A stretch of 5,720 nucleotides of DNA from Desulfobacterales bacterium CG23_combo_of_CG06-09_8_20_14_all_51_8 (GTDB taxonomy: Bacteria; Desulfobacterota; Desulfobacteria; Desulfobacterales; Desulfosalsimonadaceae): positions 9,886 through 15,605 of the forward strand of contig PCSG01000304.1 of the NCBI GenBank assembly GCA_002772195.1, in the 5' to 3' direction. How positions within the stretch are numbered: position 1 is the stretch's first letter; every line of letters begins with the position of its first letter. Shown here piece by piece: positions 1 through 5,720 of the stretch. Position numbers and translations under genes: made by a program. A model generated the notes under the pieces. It was not told the origin of the DNA, made no database searches, and saw only the letters and a list, made by a program, of their open reading frames with translations.

Positions 1-512
1 ATTTCAGGTATATGATCCACGACCAGGATTTTACCATCGGTCAACCGGAAGTTCTGGTCGGAATCATCCCTGGCGGCGGTGGAAGCCAGCGCCTCCCCAG
101 GCTGATCGGAAAAGCAAAGGCCCTTGAATTCATGCTTACAGGGAATCAGCTCTCACCTGTCGAGGCGAAAAAAATCGGTTTGATTACCGATAGTTTTAAA
201 AAATCCGAGTTTTTTGAAAGCATCCAATCGGTTGCCGACCAAATGAGCCGGCGCATCCCCATTGCGGTGGAAGGCATCAAGCTGGCGGTTCATGACGGAT
301 TGGAAGCATGTTTCCGGCACGCCTTGAGCATCGAAATGGAACAGACCATTCGCTGTTTTGACAACCCGCTGACCCAAAGGGCCTTGAGCGGATATGGAGA
401 AATCATCAAAGACAAGGTCGAAGTTCCCAAAGAGCGGCGCATCCATATCAAGGAGGTGGTGGGCATGCTGCAAAGCGAGACTTTCTTTGATCAAATCGAG
501 GAAAAAAGATGA
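1..512 (+). CDS. Enoyl-CoA hydratase/isomerase (crotonase) family protein, 5' partial
   Basis: This is the C-terminal part of a crotonase-fold protein. The family typically hydrates trans-2-enoyl-CoA to 3-hydroxyacyl-CoA in beta-oxidation, or carries out related acyl-CoA chemistry, in the cytoplasm. The reading frame is open from position 3, so the gene starts upstream of the window; the ATG at 12 is internal. The family hallmark GQPEVLVGIIPGGGGSQRLP is present. Its Glu (codon 48-50) matches one of the two catalytic glutamates, Glu164 in rat mitochondrial enoyl-CoA hydratase. The partner glutamate (Glu144 in rat) would lie before the window, so hydratase activity cannot be confirmed. The LTG(N/D)...A..GL(I/V) segment is also typical. 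The end is odd: the usual final motif, like AFLEKRKP.F, is not recognisable, and roughly 30 extra residues follow, charged and ending in EEKR. The stop overlaps the next start (ATGA), so the two genes are probably translationally coupled. Family assignment is firm; the exact substrate is unknown. Confidence 0.9.
   Translation, partial: FRYMIHDQDFTIGQPEVLVGIIPGGGGSQRLPRLIGKAKALEFMLTGNQLSPVEAKKIGLITDSFKKSEFFESIQSVADQMSRRIPIAVEGIKLAVHDGLEACFRHALSIEMEQTIRCFDNPLTQRALSGYGEIIKDKVEVPKERRIHIKEVVGMLQSETFFDQIEEKR
498..501 (+). promoter_or_regulatory. Shine-Dalgarno site inside the crotonase gene
   Basis: GAGG lies 7 bases before the ATG at 509, within the last codons of the upstream gene. It supports 509 as the start of the membrane Fe-S protein despite the 4-bp overlap. 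The next in-frame ATG, at 524, would remove part of the first hydrophobic segment. Confidence 0.55.
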
Positions 513-2548
513 ACCCTGCGGCCATGGGACTGTTGCTTTTTGTTTCATTGTCCCTGTTTACATTCAGCGTGACCCGGCGGTTTTTGCCGCTGTTTGTCAT
601 GCAGCCGGACAACCGTCTCGACAACCGACGGGAACGGGTGATGGGCGTCCTGAAACTTTTCTTCGGCCAGCGCCGGTTTTTAAGGGCGTTTGAGCGGGTC
701 CACGGCATCGCCCATGTTATGATTTTCTGGGGCGCGGTGGTGGTCACCCTTTCCACTATCCAGATGGCCGGCCGGGGGTTTTCCCCTGATTTTCACCTGC
801 CCGGGCTTGGCGGCACCCGCCTGGGGCTCACTTATGTTTTTTTAAAAGACCTGTTCACCCTGTCCATTATGGCGGGATGCGCCATCGCCTTTGTGAACCG
901 GGTGGTGTTCCGGCCCGCCCGGATGATTCTGTCCGCGGAAGCCCTGGTGATCCTGAATTGGATCTTCTGGATGATGGTGATGGACCTTTTGTATGAGTCC
1001 ACCCTGTTTGTTCTGACGCCGGACCATGTGGAAGCTCAAGCCGCGTTTTTAGGGGTGTTCGGGAAAAACATGTTAATGCGCATGGGCCTGACTGCGGATT
1101 CCGCCGCCACAGCGCAGTTGCATGCCGTGGGTTCCTGGGGCCACCTGATCCTGGGATTGTCGTTTTTAAACTACCTGCCGTACTGCAAACAGTTTCACGA
1201 AATCACGTCGCTTCCTTCCATCTATATGCGGAGTTTAAAGAAAAAAGGTGCCCTGACCCCGCAACATCTTGAAGATGAGGACGCCATTTTTGGCGTGGGA
1301 AAAATCGAAGAATTCTCCTTTAAACGGGGACTTGACATGTATTCCTGTGCTGAATGCGGCCGGTGCAGGGCCAACTGCCCGGCGTATCTCACGGACAAGC
1401 CCCTGTCTCCCATGGCCGTGATCATGGATGAGCGGGAGCACCTGAAGAAAAAGACAAACCTCATGTGCCGGGCGGCCCTACATAAGTTCAGGAAAGAACC
1501 GGACAACGCCCGGGCCGTATTGGAAGAATGGGACGGGGAGGAACTGGTGGGCGGCGTTATTTCCGAAGATGCCATCTGGGCCTGCACCACCTGCGGACAT
1601 TGCGTGTCCAACTGCCCGCTGATGGTCGAGCATGTGGACAATATCATTGATATGCGGCGGCATCTGGTTCAGGTGGAAAGCCGGTTTCCCAAAGAACTGA
1701 CCCAGTTTTTCAAAGGGTGCGAAAACCTTTCCAATCCATGGAGCCTGGCATCCAATACCCGTGGCGACTGGTTCAGGGACTTAGGCGTTCAGACACCAGA
1801 GGAAAACCCGAATTTTGAATATCTGTTTTATGTGGGATGCGCAGGCTCATTTGACGACCGCTATAAAAAAGTCAGCACATCCCTGGTGCAATTGATGCAA
1901 AAAGCCGGGGTCAACTTCGCATGCCTGGGAGACAATGAAATGTGCTGCGGCGAGACGGCCCGGCGGCTGGGCAATGAATATCTGGCTCAGCATATGATCA
2001 ATTTCAACCTGGAAATGTTCGACAGCATCGGGGTGAAAAAAATTGTCACCGCCTGTCCCCATTGCTTCAACACGCTCAAAAATGAATATCCGCAGTTCGG
2101 AAAAACCTTTCAGGTGATCCACCACACCGAATTGATCCGGCAACTCACCAAAAAAGGCGTATTTCGGGCCGGAAAGAAGTTTTCCGGCAAAGGGCCGGTG
2201 GTGTATCACGATTCCTGCTATCTGGGACGTTATAACGATTTATACGATATTCCCAGGGACATCGCCCGGTTCATACCGGGGATGAAACTGGTGGAAGCCG
2301 AGCGCCGGGAGCGGACCAGCTTCTGCTGCGGCGCCGGCGGCGGGCGCATGTGGATGGAGGAAAAAATCGGAAAGCGGATCAACACCGAGCGGTTTGAACA
2401 GCTTTATGCCACCGGCGCACGGACAATCGCAACGGCCTGCCCGTATTGCATGATCATGCTGGATGACGCCGTAAAGGAAAAAGGCATGGAAGAAGAAGTC
2501 GTGATCATGGATCTATCCCAGATGATGCTCCAGTCGGTCGTGGATTAA
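509..2548 (+). CDS. Membrane-bound heterodisulfide reductase-like Fe-S oxidoreductase, probable ETF:menaquinone oxidoreductase (EMO type)
   Basis: A 679-residue protein that probably moves electrons from reduced EtfAB to membrane menaquinone. Residues 1-230 form a NarI-like membrane domain with about five hydrophobic segments (near 5-30, 66-88, 108-130, 141-168 and 205-226). His65, His69, His205 and His212 sit in or at the ends of helices and are candidate haem b ligands. A ferredoxin-like region follows with two [4Fe-4S] motifs: Cys280/283/286/290 followed by Pro, and Cys359/362/365/369 followed by Pro. Two CCG (DUF224) domains close the protein: Cys444, Cys479-480, Cys516/519, and Cys570, Cys606-607, Cys644/647. 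The second contains FCCGAGGG. Both CCG sets are complete and have HdrB/HdrD-like spacing, so one or two non-cubane clusters are possible. The etfBA genes downstream point to ETF as partner rather than CoM-CoB heterodisulfide. Known EMO-type proteins in syntrophic fatty acid oxidisers have this same architecture. Alternatives are other HdrD/GlpC-like or DsrK-like quinone oxidoreductases. Domain call is firm; the partner is inferred from context. Confidence 0.88.
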   Translation: MNPAAMGLLLFVSLSLFTFSVTRRFLPLFVMQPDNRLDNRRERVMGVLKLFFGQRRFLRAFERVHGIAHVMIFWGAVVVTLSTIQMAGRGFSPDFHLPGLGGTRLGLTYVFLKDLFTLSIMAGCAIAFVNRVVFRPARMILSAEALVILNWIFWMMVMDLLYESTLFVLTPDHVEAQAAFLGVFGKNMLMRMGLTADSAATAQLHAVGSWGHLILGLSFLNYLPYCKQFHEITSLPSIYMRSLKKKGALTPQHLEDEDAIFGVGKIEEFSFKRGLDMYSCAECGRCRANCPAYLTDKPLSPMAVIMDEREHLKKKTNLMCRAALHKFRKEPDNARAVLEEWDGEELVGGVISEDAIWACTTCGHCVSNCPLMVEHVDNIIDMRRHLVQVESRFPKELTQFFKGCENLSNPWSLASNTRGDWFRDLGVQTPEENPNFEYLFYVGCAGSFDDRYKKVSTSLVQLMQKAGVNFACLGDNEMCCGETARRLGNEYLAQHMINFNLEMFDSIGVKKIVTACPHCFNTLKNEYPQFGKTFQVIHHTELIRQLTKKGVFRAGKKFSGKGPVVYHDSCYLGRYNDLYDIPRDIARFIPGMKLVEAERRERTSFCCGAGGGRMWMEEKIGKRINTERFEQLYATGARTIATACPYCMIMLDDAVKEKGMEEEVVIMDLSQMMLQSVVD

Positions 2549-2590
2549 TCCTGAAAACAAACAATTATTCTATTTGCTGAAGGAACGCGC

Positions 2591-3523
2591 ATGGCGCCAA
2601 AAACAAAAGTGCTGATAGCGGTCGATGGGTCGGAAAACGCGATGGATGCCGTGCGGTATGCCGGTCAGTTTTTTGATCCGGAACGAACGGACATGACCCT
2701 CATTCATATCATGGCGGAACTGCCGGATATGGTGGATGACCTTAAAACCATTGCATCCATTGACCCGGCCGCCCTTGAAACCGATGCATGGCATCAGAAA
2801 ATGGCTGAACAGACCCGGCAAATGATGGCAGCCGCCGAATCCATATTGATCGGCATCGGATATGAAAAAGCATCCATACATATCATCATCCGCACCCGAG
2901 AAAACGGTGTCGCCAAAGACATTACAGCCGAATGCGGCAAAGACTATGATGCGTTGATTCTGGGAAGGCGGGGGGGCAATGATCCCACCGACATCATTGT
3001 GGGGGCCACGGCATATCGAATGATGAGCGCAATCGAGCATTTGCCTGTCGTGATTGTCGGCGCCAAACCGGATTCCCGCCATATCCTCATCGGCTTTGAC
3101 GGCTCCGACAATGGGTTTAAAGCGGTGGATTGCGCCTGCAAATTAATGCCGCGGCCGGATCGGGAAGTCTTTTTGTGTCATGTGTCCCCGACCATGAATA
3201 TGCCTTTTGGGGATGGAAACGTCATTCCCGAGGATCAGAAAAAACAGTGGACCGATCAGCAACATCAGCGGATTGCCGAATTAATGAAACAGGCGGGGAA
3301 TCGTCTGGCGGGTGCCGGTTTTGATCCAACGCTAATTAGAACGGAGATCGTATCTGGCAGAACCAGCCGGGCGGTGATCATTTCAAAAAACGCCGAAACC
3401 CGGCAGTGCGGCACCTTGGTCATTGGACGGCGCGGATTATCGATGATCCGTGAATTTATGATGGGCCGCGTGACCATGAAAGTGCTTCATAAGGCCCACC
3501 AGCAGGCGGTGTGGATCGTCTGA
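2591..3523 (+). CDS. Universal stress protein with two tandem Usp domains
   Basis: A 310-residue cytoplasmic protein made of two UspA domains, at about residues 4-157 and 162-310. Each starts with a beta-strand ending in an adenine-binding Asp: LIAVDGS (Asp12) and LIGFDGS (Asp170). Each carries the nucleotide-binding motif GxxG-9x-G near its end: Gly125, Gly128 and Gly138 in domain 1, and Gly279, Gly282 and Gly292 in domain 2. The family consensus has Ser/Thr after the last Gly. Here it is Ala139 (followed by Thr140) and Arg293, so ATP binding, especially in domain 2, may be altered. No transmembrane segment or signal peptide is seen. The start is supported by GAAGGA at 2579-2584, 6 bases before the ATG. 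The gene lies 42 bp after the membrane Fe-S gene and 28 bp before etfB, so it is likely co-transcribed with the electron-transfer genes. Usp proteins regulate or protect under stress, starvation or energy limitation; the specific role here is unknown. Confidence 0.93.
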   Translation: MAPKTKVLIAVDGSENAMDAVRYAGQFFDPERTDMTLIHIMAELPDMVDDLKTIASIDPAALETDAWHQKMAEQTRQMMAAAESILIGIGYEKASIHIIIRTRENGVAKDITAECGKDYDALILGRRGGNDPTDIIVGATAYRMMSAIEHLPVVIVGAKPDSRHILIGFDGSDNGFKAVDCACKLMPRPDREVFLCHVSPTMNMPFGDGNVIPEDQKKQWTDQQHQRIAELMKQAGNRLAGAGFDPTLIRTEIVSGRTSRAVIISKNAETRQCGTLVIGRRGLSMIREFMMGRVTMKVLHKAHQQAVWIV

Positions 3524-3551
3524 AATAAATAGACAAGGGAGGAAAGAACAA

Positions 3552-4298
3552 ATGAAAATATTGGTAACAGCCAAAAGGGTCACGGACCCGGATATGAAAA
3601 TCAAAATCAAGCCGGATGGCAGCGGCATCGATCTGTCCAGCATGAGTTTCAAGGTCAACCCGTTTGATGAAATCGCCATAGAAGCAGCGCTTCGCATCAA
3701 AGAGGACAAAGGGGGAGAGGTGGTGGTGGTCGGTATCGGCGCTGAAAAATCCCAGACGGAAATCCGATATGGGCTCTCCATGGGTGCGGATCGGGGAATT
3801 CATGTAAGTGAAAACGGTTACATGGATTCGGAAGTGGCGGCCCGGATCCTCCAGTCCATTGTTACAAAAGAGCAACCGGACCTGGTGATTCTGGGTAAGC
3901 AGGCGGTGGACGATGACAACAATCAGGTGGCCCAGCTTCTGGCGGAATATCTGGGATGGGGACAGGTGTGTTTTGCCTCAAAAATTGAGATTAATGAAAA
4001 CAAAGCCATGGTTGAAAGGGAAGTGGACGGCGGCATCGAGGTGCTTGAAATGGACCTTCCCGGTATCATCAGCGCGGACCTTCGCCTCAATGAACCCCGG
4101 TATCCGGCATTGCCCGCCATCATGAAAGCCAAAAAAAAAGAGTTGAAAACCATAACCCCCGGCGAACTGGGAGTCGATGTCCGGCCGAACGTAATTATAA
4201 AGAATATGGCTGTGCCGCCCCAGCGTGGGGTGGGAAGAATTGTGTCGGATGTCCCCGATTTAATCCGGCTGCTGAAGGAAGAAGCAAAAGTAATATGA
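3552..4298 (+). CDS. etfB: Electron transfer flavoprotein beta subunit
   Basis: A 248-residue subunit of the cytoplasmic EtfAB heterodimer that accepts electrons from acyl-CoA dehydrogenases. In classical ETFs the beta subunit binds AMP structurally and helps position the FAD held by alpha. The sequence shows VNPFDEIAIEAALRIKE (35-51), the nucleotide-binding stretch GKQAVDDDNNQ (115-125), EREVDGGIE (155-163) and the C-terminal block DLRLNEPRYPALPAIMKAKK (176-195). The last block aligns with the recognition loop of human ETF-beta: Leu187 corresponds to the anchoring Leu195 that docks onto acyl-CoA dehydrogenase. This close match to the mitochondrial type argues for a classical, non-bifurcating ETF. 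A strong Shine-Dalgarno (GGGAGG, 3537-3542) precedes the ATG. Length is normal for the family (human about 255). etfA follows after 22 bp. Confidence 0.97.
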   Translation: MKILVTAKRVTDPDMKIKIKPDGSGIDLSSMSFKVNPFDEIAIEAALRIKEDKGGEVVVVGIGAEKSQTEIRYGLSMGADRGIHVSENGYMDSEVAARILQSIVTKEQPDLVILGKQAVDDDNNQVAQLLAEYLGWGQVCFASKIEINENKAMVEREVDGGIEVLEMDLPGIISADLRLNEPRYPALPAIMKAKKKELKTITPGELGVDVRPNVIIKNMAVPPQRGVGRIVSDVPDLIRLLKEEAKVI

Positions 4299-4320
4299 AT
4301 CACTACATAAGGAGAAATCC

Positions 4321-5280
4321 ATGTCCAGCATACTGATCGTTGTGGAATATACGGACGGCAAGCCCAAAAAAGCGACGTTAAACACCTTGACGTTCGCCCG
4401 TCAGGCTGCCGAAAAAATAAACGCGGAACTGCATCTGCTCGTGATCGGAAATGGGGTTCAATCAATTGCCGAAGCATTGCAGCCATATGGCGCGGATGTC
4501 ATCCATCTTGTGGAAGATCCGGCATATCAGAATTATATGGCTGAATCCTGGGGGCATGTGACTGCTGAAGTGGCAAAAACCTGCGGTGCGGTTATTGTCG
4601 GTATGAATTCGGGCACCACGGGCCGGGATCTGATGCCAAGAGTTGCGGGAAAATTAAATGCCGGAATGGCATCTGATATCAATGATTTTGATGGGACCTG
4701 TTTTATCCGGAGCATGTGGGCCGGTAATGTTTTGGCAACCCTTGAAATTACTACCCCGGTCAAGGTGGCGACCATCCAGGGGACCGCATTTCAGATGATG
4801 GAACCATCCGGCAGAACAACGCCCATCCACCAGCTCCAGATTCCGGCCCCGAAAACAAAAACACGATTTATTGAGATGCGGGCGAACCGGAGCGATAGGC
4901 CTGACCCCACGGAAGCCTCGGTAGTCGTTTCCGGAGGACGCGGCATGAAGGCCCAAGAGAATTTTCATCTCATCGAATCCTTGGCGGACCTGTTTAAAGG
5001 CGCGGTTGGGGCCAGCCGGGCCGCGGTTGATTCGGGATGGATATCCAATGACTTGCAGGTCGGACAGACAGGGAAAACGGTTGCCCCGGATTTGTATATT
5101 GCCGTGGGCATCTCGGGAGCGATTCAGCACCTGGCGGGAATGAAGGACAGCAAGGTGATCGTTGCCCTCAATAAGGATGCGGAAGCACCCATTTTTCAGG
5201 TGGCGGATTACGGCCTTGTGGGTGATCTTTTCAAAGTGCTGCCGGAGCTGACAGAAGCGCTTAAAAGGGAACTTGCATAA
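4321..5280 (+). CDS. etfA: Electron transfer flavoprotein alpha subunit
   Basis: A 319-residue partner of EtfB that carries the redox-active FAD. The N-terminal half (about 3-185) is the ETF alpha/beta domain with GMNSGTTGRDLMPRVAGKL (94-112). The C-terminal FAD domain begins at ASVVVSGGRGM (199-209) and continues with GASRAAVDSGW (230-240), QVGQTGKTVAPDLYIAVGIS (246-265), GAIQHLAGM (266-274), ALNKD (282-286) and ADYGLVGDL (295-303). These are the standard FAD-contacting segments, and the LYIAVGISGAIQH region closely fits the ETF-alpha family signature. No extra N-terminal ferredoxin domain is present, unlike some clostridial EtfA proteins. AAGGAG at 4309-4314, 6 bases before the ATG, fixes the start. 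Together with etfB and the membrane Fe-S protein it would pass acyl-CoA-derived electrons to menaquinone. The stop TAA shares its last A with an ATG of the next reading frame (TAATG). Confidence 0.97.
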   Translation: MSSILIVVEYTDGKPKKATLNTLTFARQAAEKINAELHLLVIGNGVQSIAEALQPYGADVIHLVEDPAYQNYMAESWGHVTAEVAKTCGAVIVGMNSGTTGRDLMPRVAGKLNAGMASDINDFDGTCFIRSMWAGNVLATLEITTPVKVATIQGTAFQMMEPSGRTTPIHQLQIPAPKTKTRFIEMRANRSDRPDPTEASVVVSGGRGMKAQENFHLIESLADLFKGAVGASRAAVDSGWISNDLQVGQTGKTVAPDLYIAVGISGAIQHLAGMKDSKVIVALNKDAEAPIFQVADYGLVGDLFKVLPELTEALKRELA

Positions 5281-5305
5281 TGTTTTTTATATGTCCTAAA
5301 AAAAA

Positions 5306-5310
5306 GGGAG
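5306..5310 (+). promoter_or_regulatory. Shine-Dalgarno site deciding the start of the TPR-like gene
   Basis: GGGAG, preceded by an A8 run (5298-5305), sits 5 bases before the ATG at 5316. It favours that start over the in-frame ATG at 5280, which overlaps the etfA stop. The upstream start would put 12 residues, including several lysines, ahead of an otherwise normal signal peptide. Confidence 0.6.
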
Positions 5311-5315
5311 ATACC

Positions 5316-5681
5316 ATGAAAGCAACTGTAAAAATAATCATTTTGGCTTTATTTCTTCTTGTTGGCGTTTCTTATACCCACGCCCTGGAAACTGCATCGA
5401 AGGCGGATGAACTGCTGAGTTCCGGCGGGCTGGAAAATTACAAGCAGGCCATGGATATCTATGTCGGGCTCGCCGACCAGGAACCCGGCAATTTTGAATA
5501 CAACTTTAACGCCGCCAAATCCATATGGAAATACGGATTTGAAACCGAGAAACTGGATCTCCCGGATTGGAAGGAAACCTGCAAAGTTATGGGTAAAAAA
5601 GGCATGGCCTATGCGGAAAAGGCCATCTCCCAGGCACCGAATAAACCAGACGCCTATTTATATTACTTAAATGTTAAATGA
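5316..5681 (+). CDS. Small exported TPR-like protein, possibly truncated
   Basis: A 121-residue protein with a clear Sec signal peptide: MKATVK, a hydrophobic stretch from about 7 to 19, and a likely signal peptidase I site after THA (residue 23). The mature part is helical and TPR-like: a first unit near residues 38-72 (YKQAMDIYVGLADQEPGN, then NFNAAKSIWKYG) and a second near 95-115 (GKKGMAYAEKAISQAPNKPD). The chain stops at DAYLYYLNVK, just where the helix of a next TPR unit should begin. As I recall them, related exported TPR proteins run on to about 200 or more residues with a similar YYYGLNVG-like segment here, so this copy may be shortened. The stop falls in a tandem 7-bp repeat followed by A8. 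It lies 35 bp after etfA and is probably in the same transcript. The function is not recognised; a periplasmic protein-protein interaction role is a guess from the fold. Confidence 0.7.
   Translation: MKATVKIIILALFLLVGVSYTHALETASKADELLSSGGLENYKQAMDIYVGLADQEPGNFEYNFNAAKSIWKYGFETEKLDLPDWKETCKVMGKKGMAYAEKAISQAPNKPDAYLYYLNVK
5667..5680 (+). repeat. Perfect tandem 7-bp duplication at the end of the TPR-like gene
   Basis: TTAAATG occurs twice head to tail (5667-5673 and 5674-5680) and is followed by A8 (5681-5688). The second copy supplies the first two bases of the TGA stop. With a single copy the frame would shift and continue for about a dozen codons to a TAG at 5710-5712, so the duplication alone does not hide a long continuation within the window. 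Confidence 0.8.
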
Positions 5682-5720
5682 AAAAAAATTAAATCCCAGC
5701 GAACCCCCATAGAACAGGAG
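5682..5720. other. Short non-coding end of the window
   Basis: Starts with an A/T-rich stretch and then turns more GC-rich. No hairpin with a T-run typical of an intrinsic terminator is visible, so transcription may continue. The final bases CAGGAG (5715-5720) resemble a Shine-Dalgarno sequence for a gene starting just outside the window. The frame after the TGA at 5679-5681 stays open to the window edge, but this is too short to interpret. Confidence 0.4.

Noticed and set aside
1222..1647. Minus-strand open frame of 141 codons opposite the Fe-S motifs of the membrane protein
   Set aside because: Cysteine and histidine residues arise from the antisense of the conserved Cys codons; no independent coding signal.
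509..2548. HdrD of methanogen CoM-CoB heterodisulfide reductase
   Set aside because: The domain similarity is real, but the gene context (crotonase, etfBA) and fused haem-type membrane domain fit an ETF:quinone oxidoreductase in a bacterium.
2570..3082. Minus-strand open frame of 170 codons opposite the Usp gene
   Set aside because: It mirrors the conserved Usp coding sequence; the translation is rich in His, Gly, Phe and Cys without a domain pattern.
3923..4486. Long minus-strand open frame (187 codons) across the etfB/etfA junction
   Set aside because: It lies opposite two strongly conserved genes, its translation shows no recognisable domain, and it is rich in Ser/Arg/Pro as expected for an antisense shadow.
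4654..5130. Minus-strand open frame of 158 codons opposite etfA
   Set aside because: Fully contained in a conserved gene, with no recognisable domain.
3552..5280. EtfBA as an electron-bifurcating pair
   Set aside because: The sequence closely resembles classical mitochondrial-type ETF, and the neighbouring membrane Fe-S protein gives a simple quinone outlet; no bifurcating partner such as FixC/FixX is in the window.
5280..5315. Upstream ATG at 5280 as the start of the TPR-like gene, coupled to the etfA stop (TAATG)
   Set aside because: It would add a 12-residue lysine-containing extension before a normal signal peptide, while the ATG at 5316 has a well-placed GGGAG. It remains possible but less likely.
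5679..5720. TGA at 5679 as a selenocysteine codon, since the frame stays open to the window end
   Set aside because: No SECIS-like hairpin is visible in the following 39 bases, and the codon is not in a redox motif or known selenoprotein family.

Overview
The window looks like one stretch of a co-directional operon, all on the + strand, from an anaerobic bacterium that oxidises fatty acids or aromatic acids. The best fit is a sulfate-reducing or syntrophic member of Desulfobacterota (the former Deltaproteobacteria). This placement is inferred from gene content: a crotonase, a membrane-bound heterodisulfide-reductase-like Fe-S protein and EtfBA side by side, with mid-range GC and clear Shine-Dalgarno sites. 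No rRNA or other phylogenetic marker is present.

Layout: (1) positions 1-512 hold the 3' part of an enoyl-CoA hydratase/isomerase family gene whose start lies outside the window; (2) 509-2548, overlapping it by ATGA, encodes a 679-residue membrane Fe-S oxidoreductase with a NarI-like haem b type membrane domain, two [4Fe-4S] motifs and two CCG domains, of the ETF:(methyl)menaquinone oxidoreductase (EMO) type; (3) 2591-3523 encodes a tandem two-domain universal stress protein; (4) 3552-4298 is etfB; (5) 4321-5280 is etfA; (6) 5316-5681 encodes a small exported TPR-like protein that appears cut short; (7) 5682-5720 is AT-rich at first, shows no gene or terminator, and ends in a possible Shine-Dalgarno sequence for a gene beyond the window.

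How the genes work together: acyl-CoA dehydrogenases (not in the window) would reduce EtfAB. The membrane Fe-S protein would reoxidise EtfAB and pass electrons through its Fe-S clusters and haems to the membrane menaquinone pool. The crotonase would hydrate the enoyl-CoA product. The window therefore carries the electron outlet of beta-oxidation or of a related acyl-CoA pathway. The universal stress protein lies inside this module and could sense adenine nucleotides, but its role is not shown by the sequence. Gaps between genes are short (a 4-bp overlap, then 42, 28, 22 and 35 bp) and no internal terminator or promoter was seen, which fits a single transcript.

I found no mobile element, CRISPR array, tRNA or rRNA. 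The core module is a recognisable type. The least ordinary points are the universal stress gene between the oxidoreductase and etfBA, the apparent early end of the TPR gene at a 7-bp tandem duplication, and the long C-terminal tail on the crotonase.
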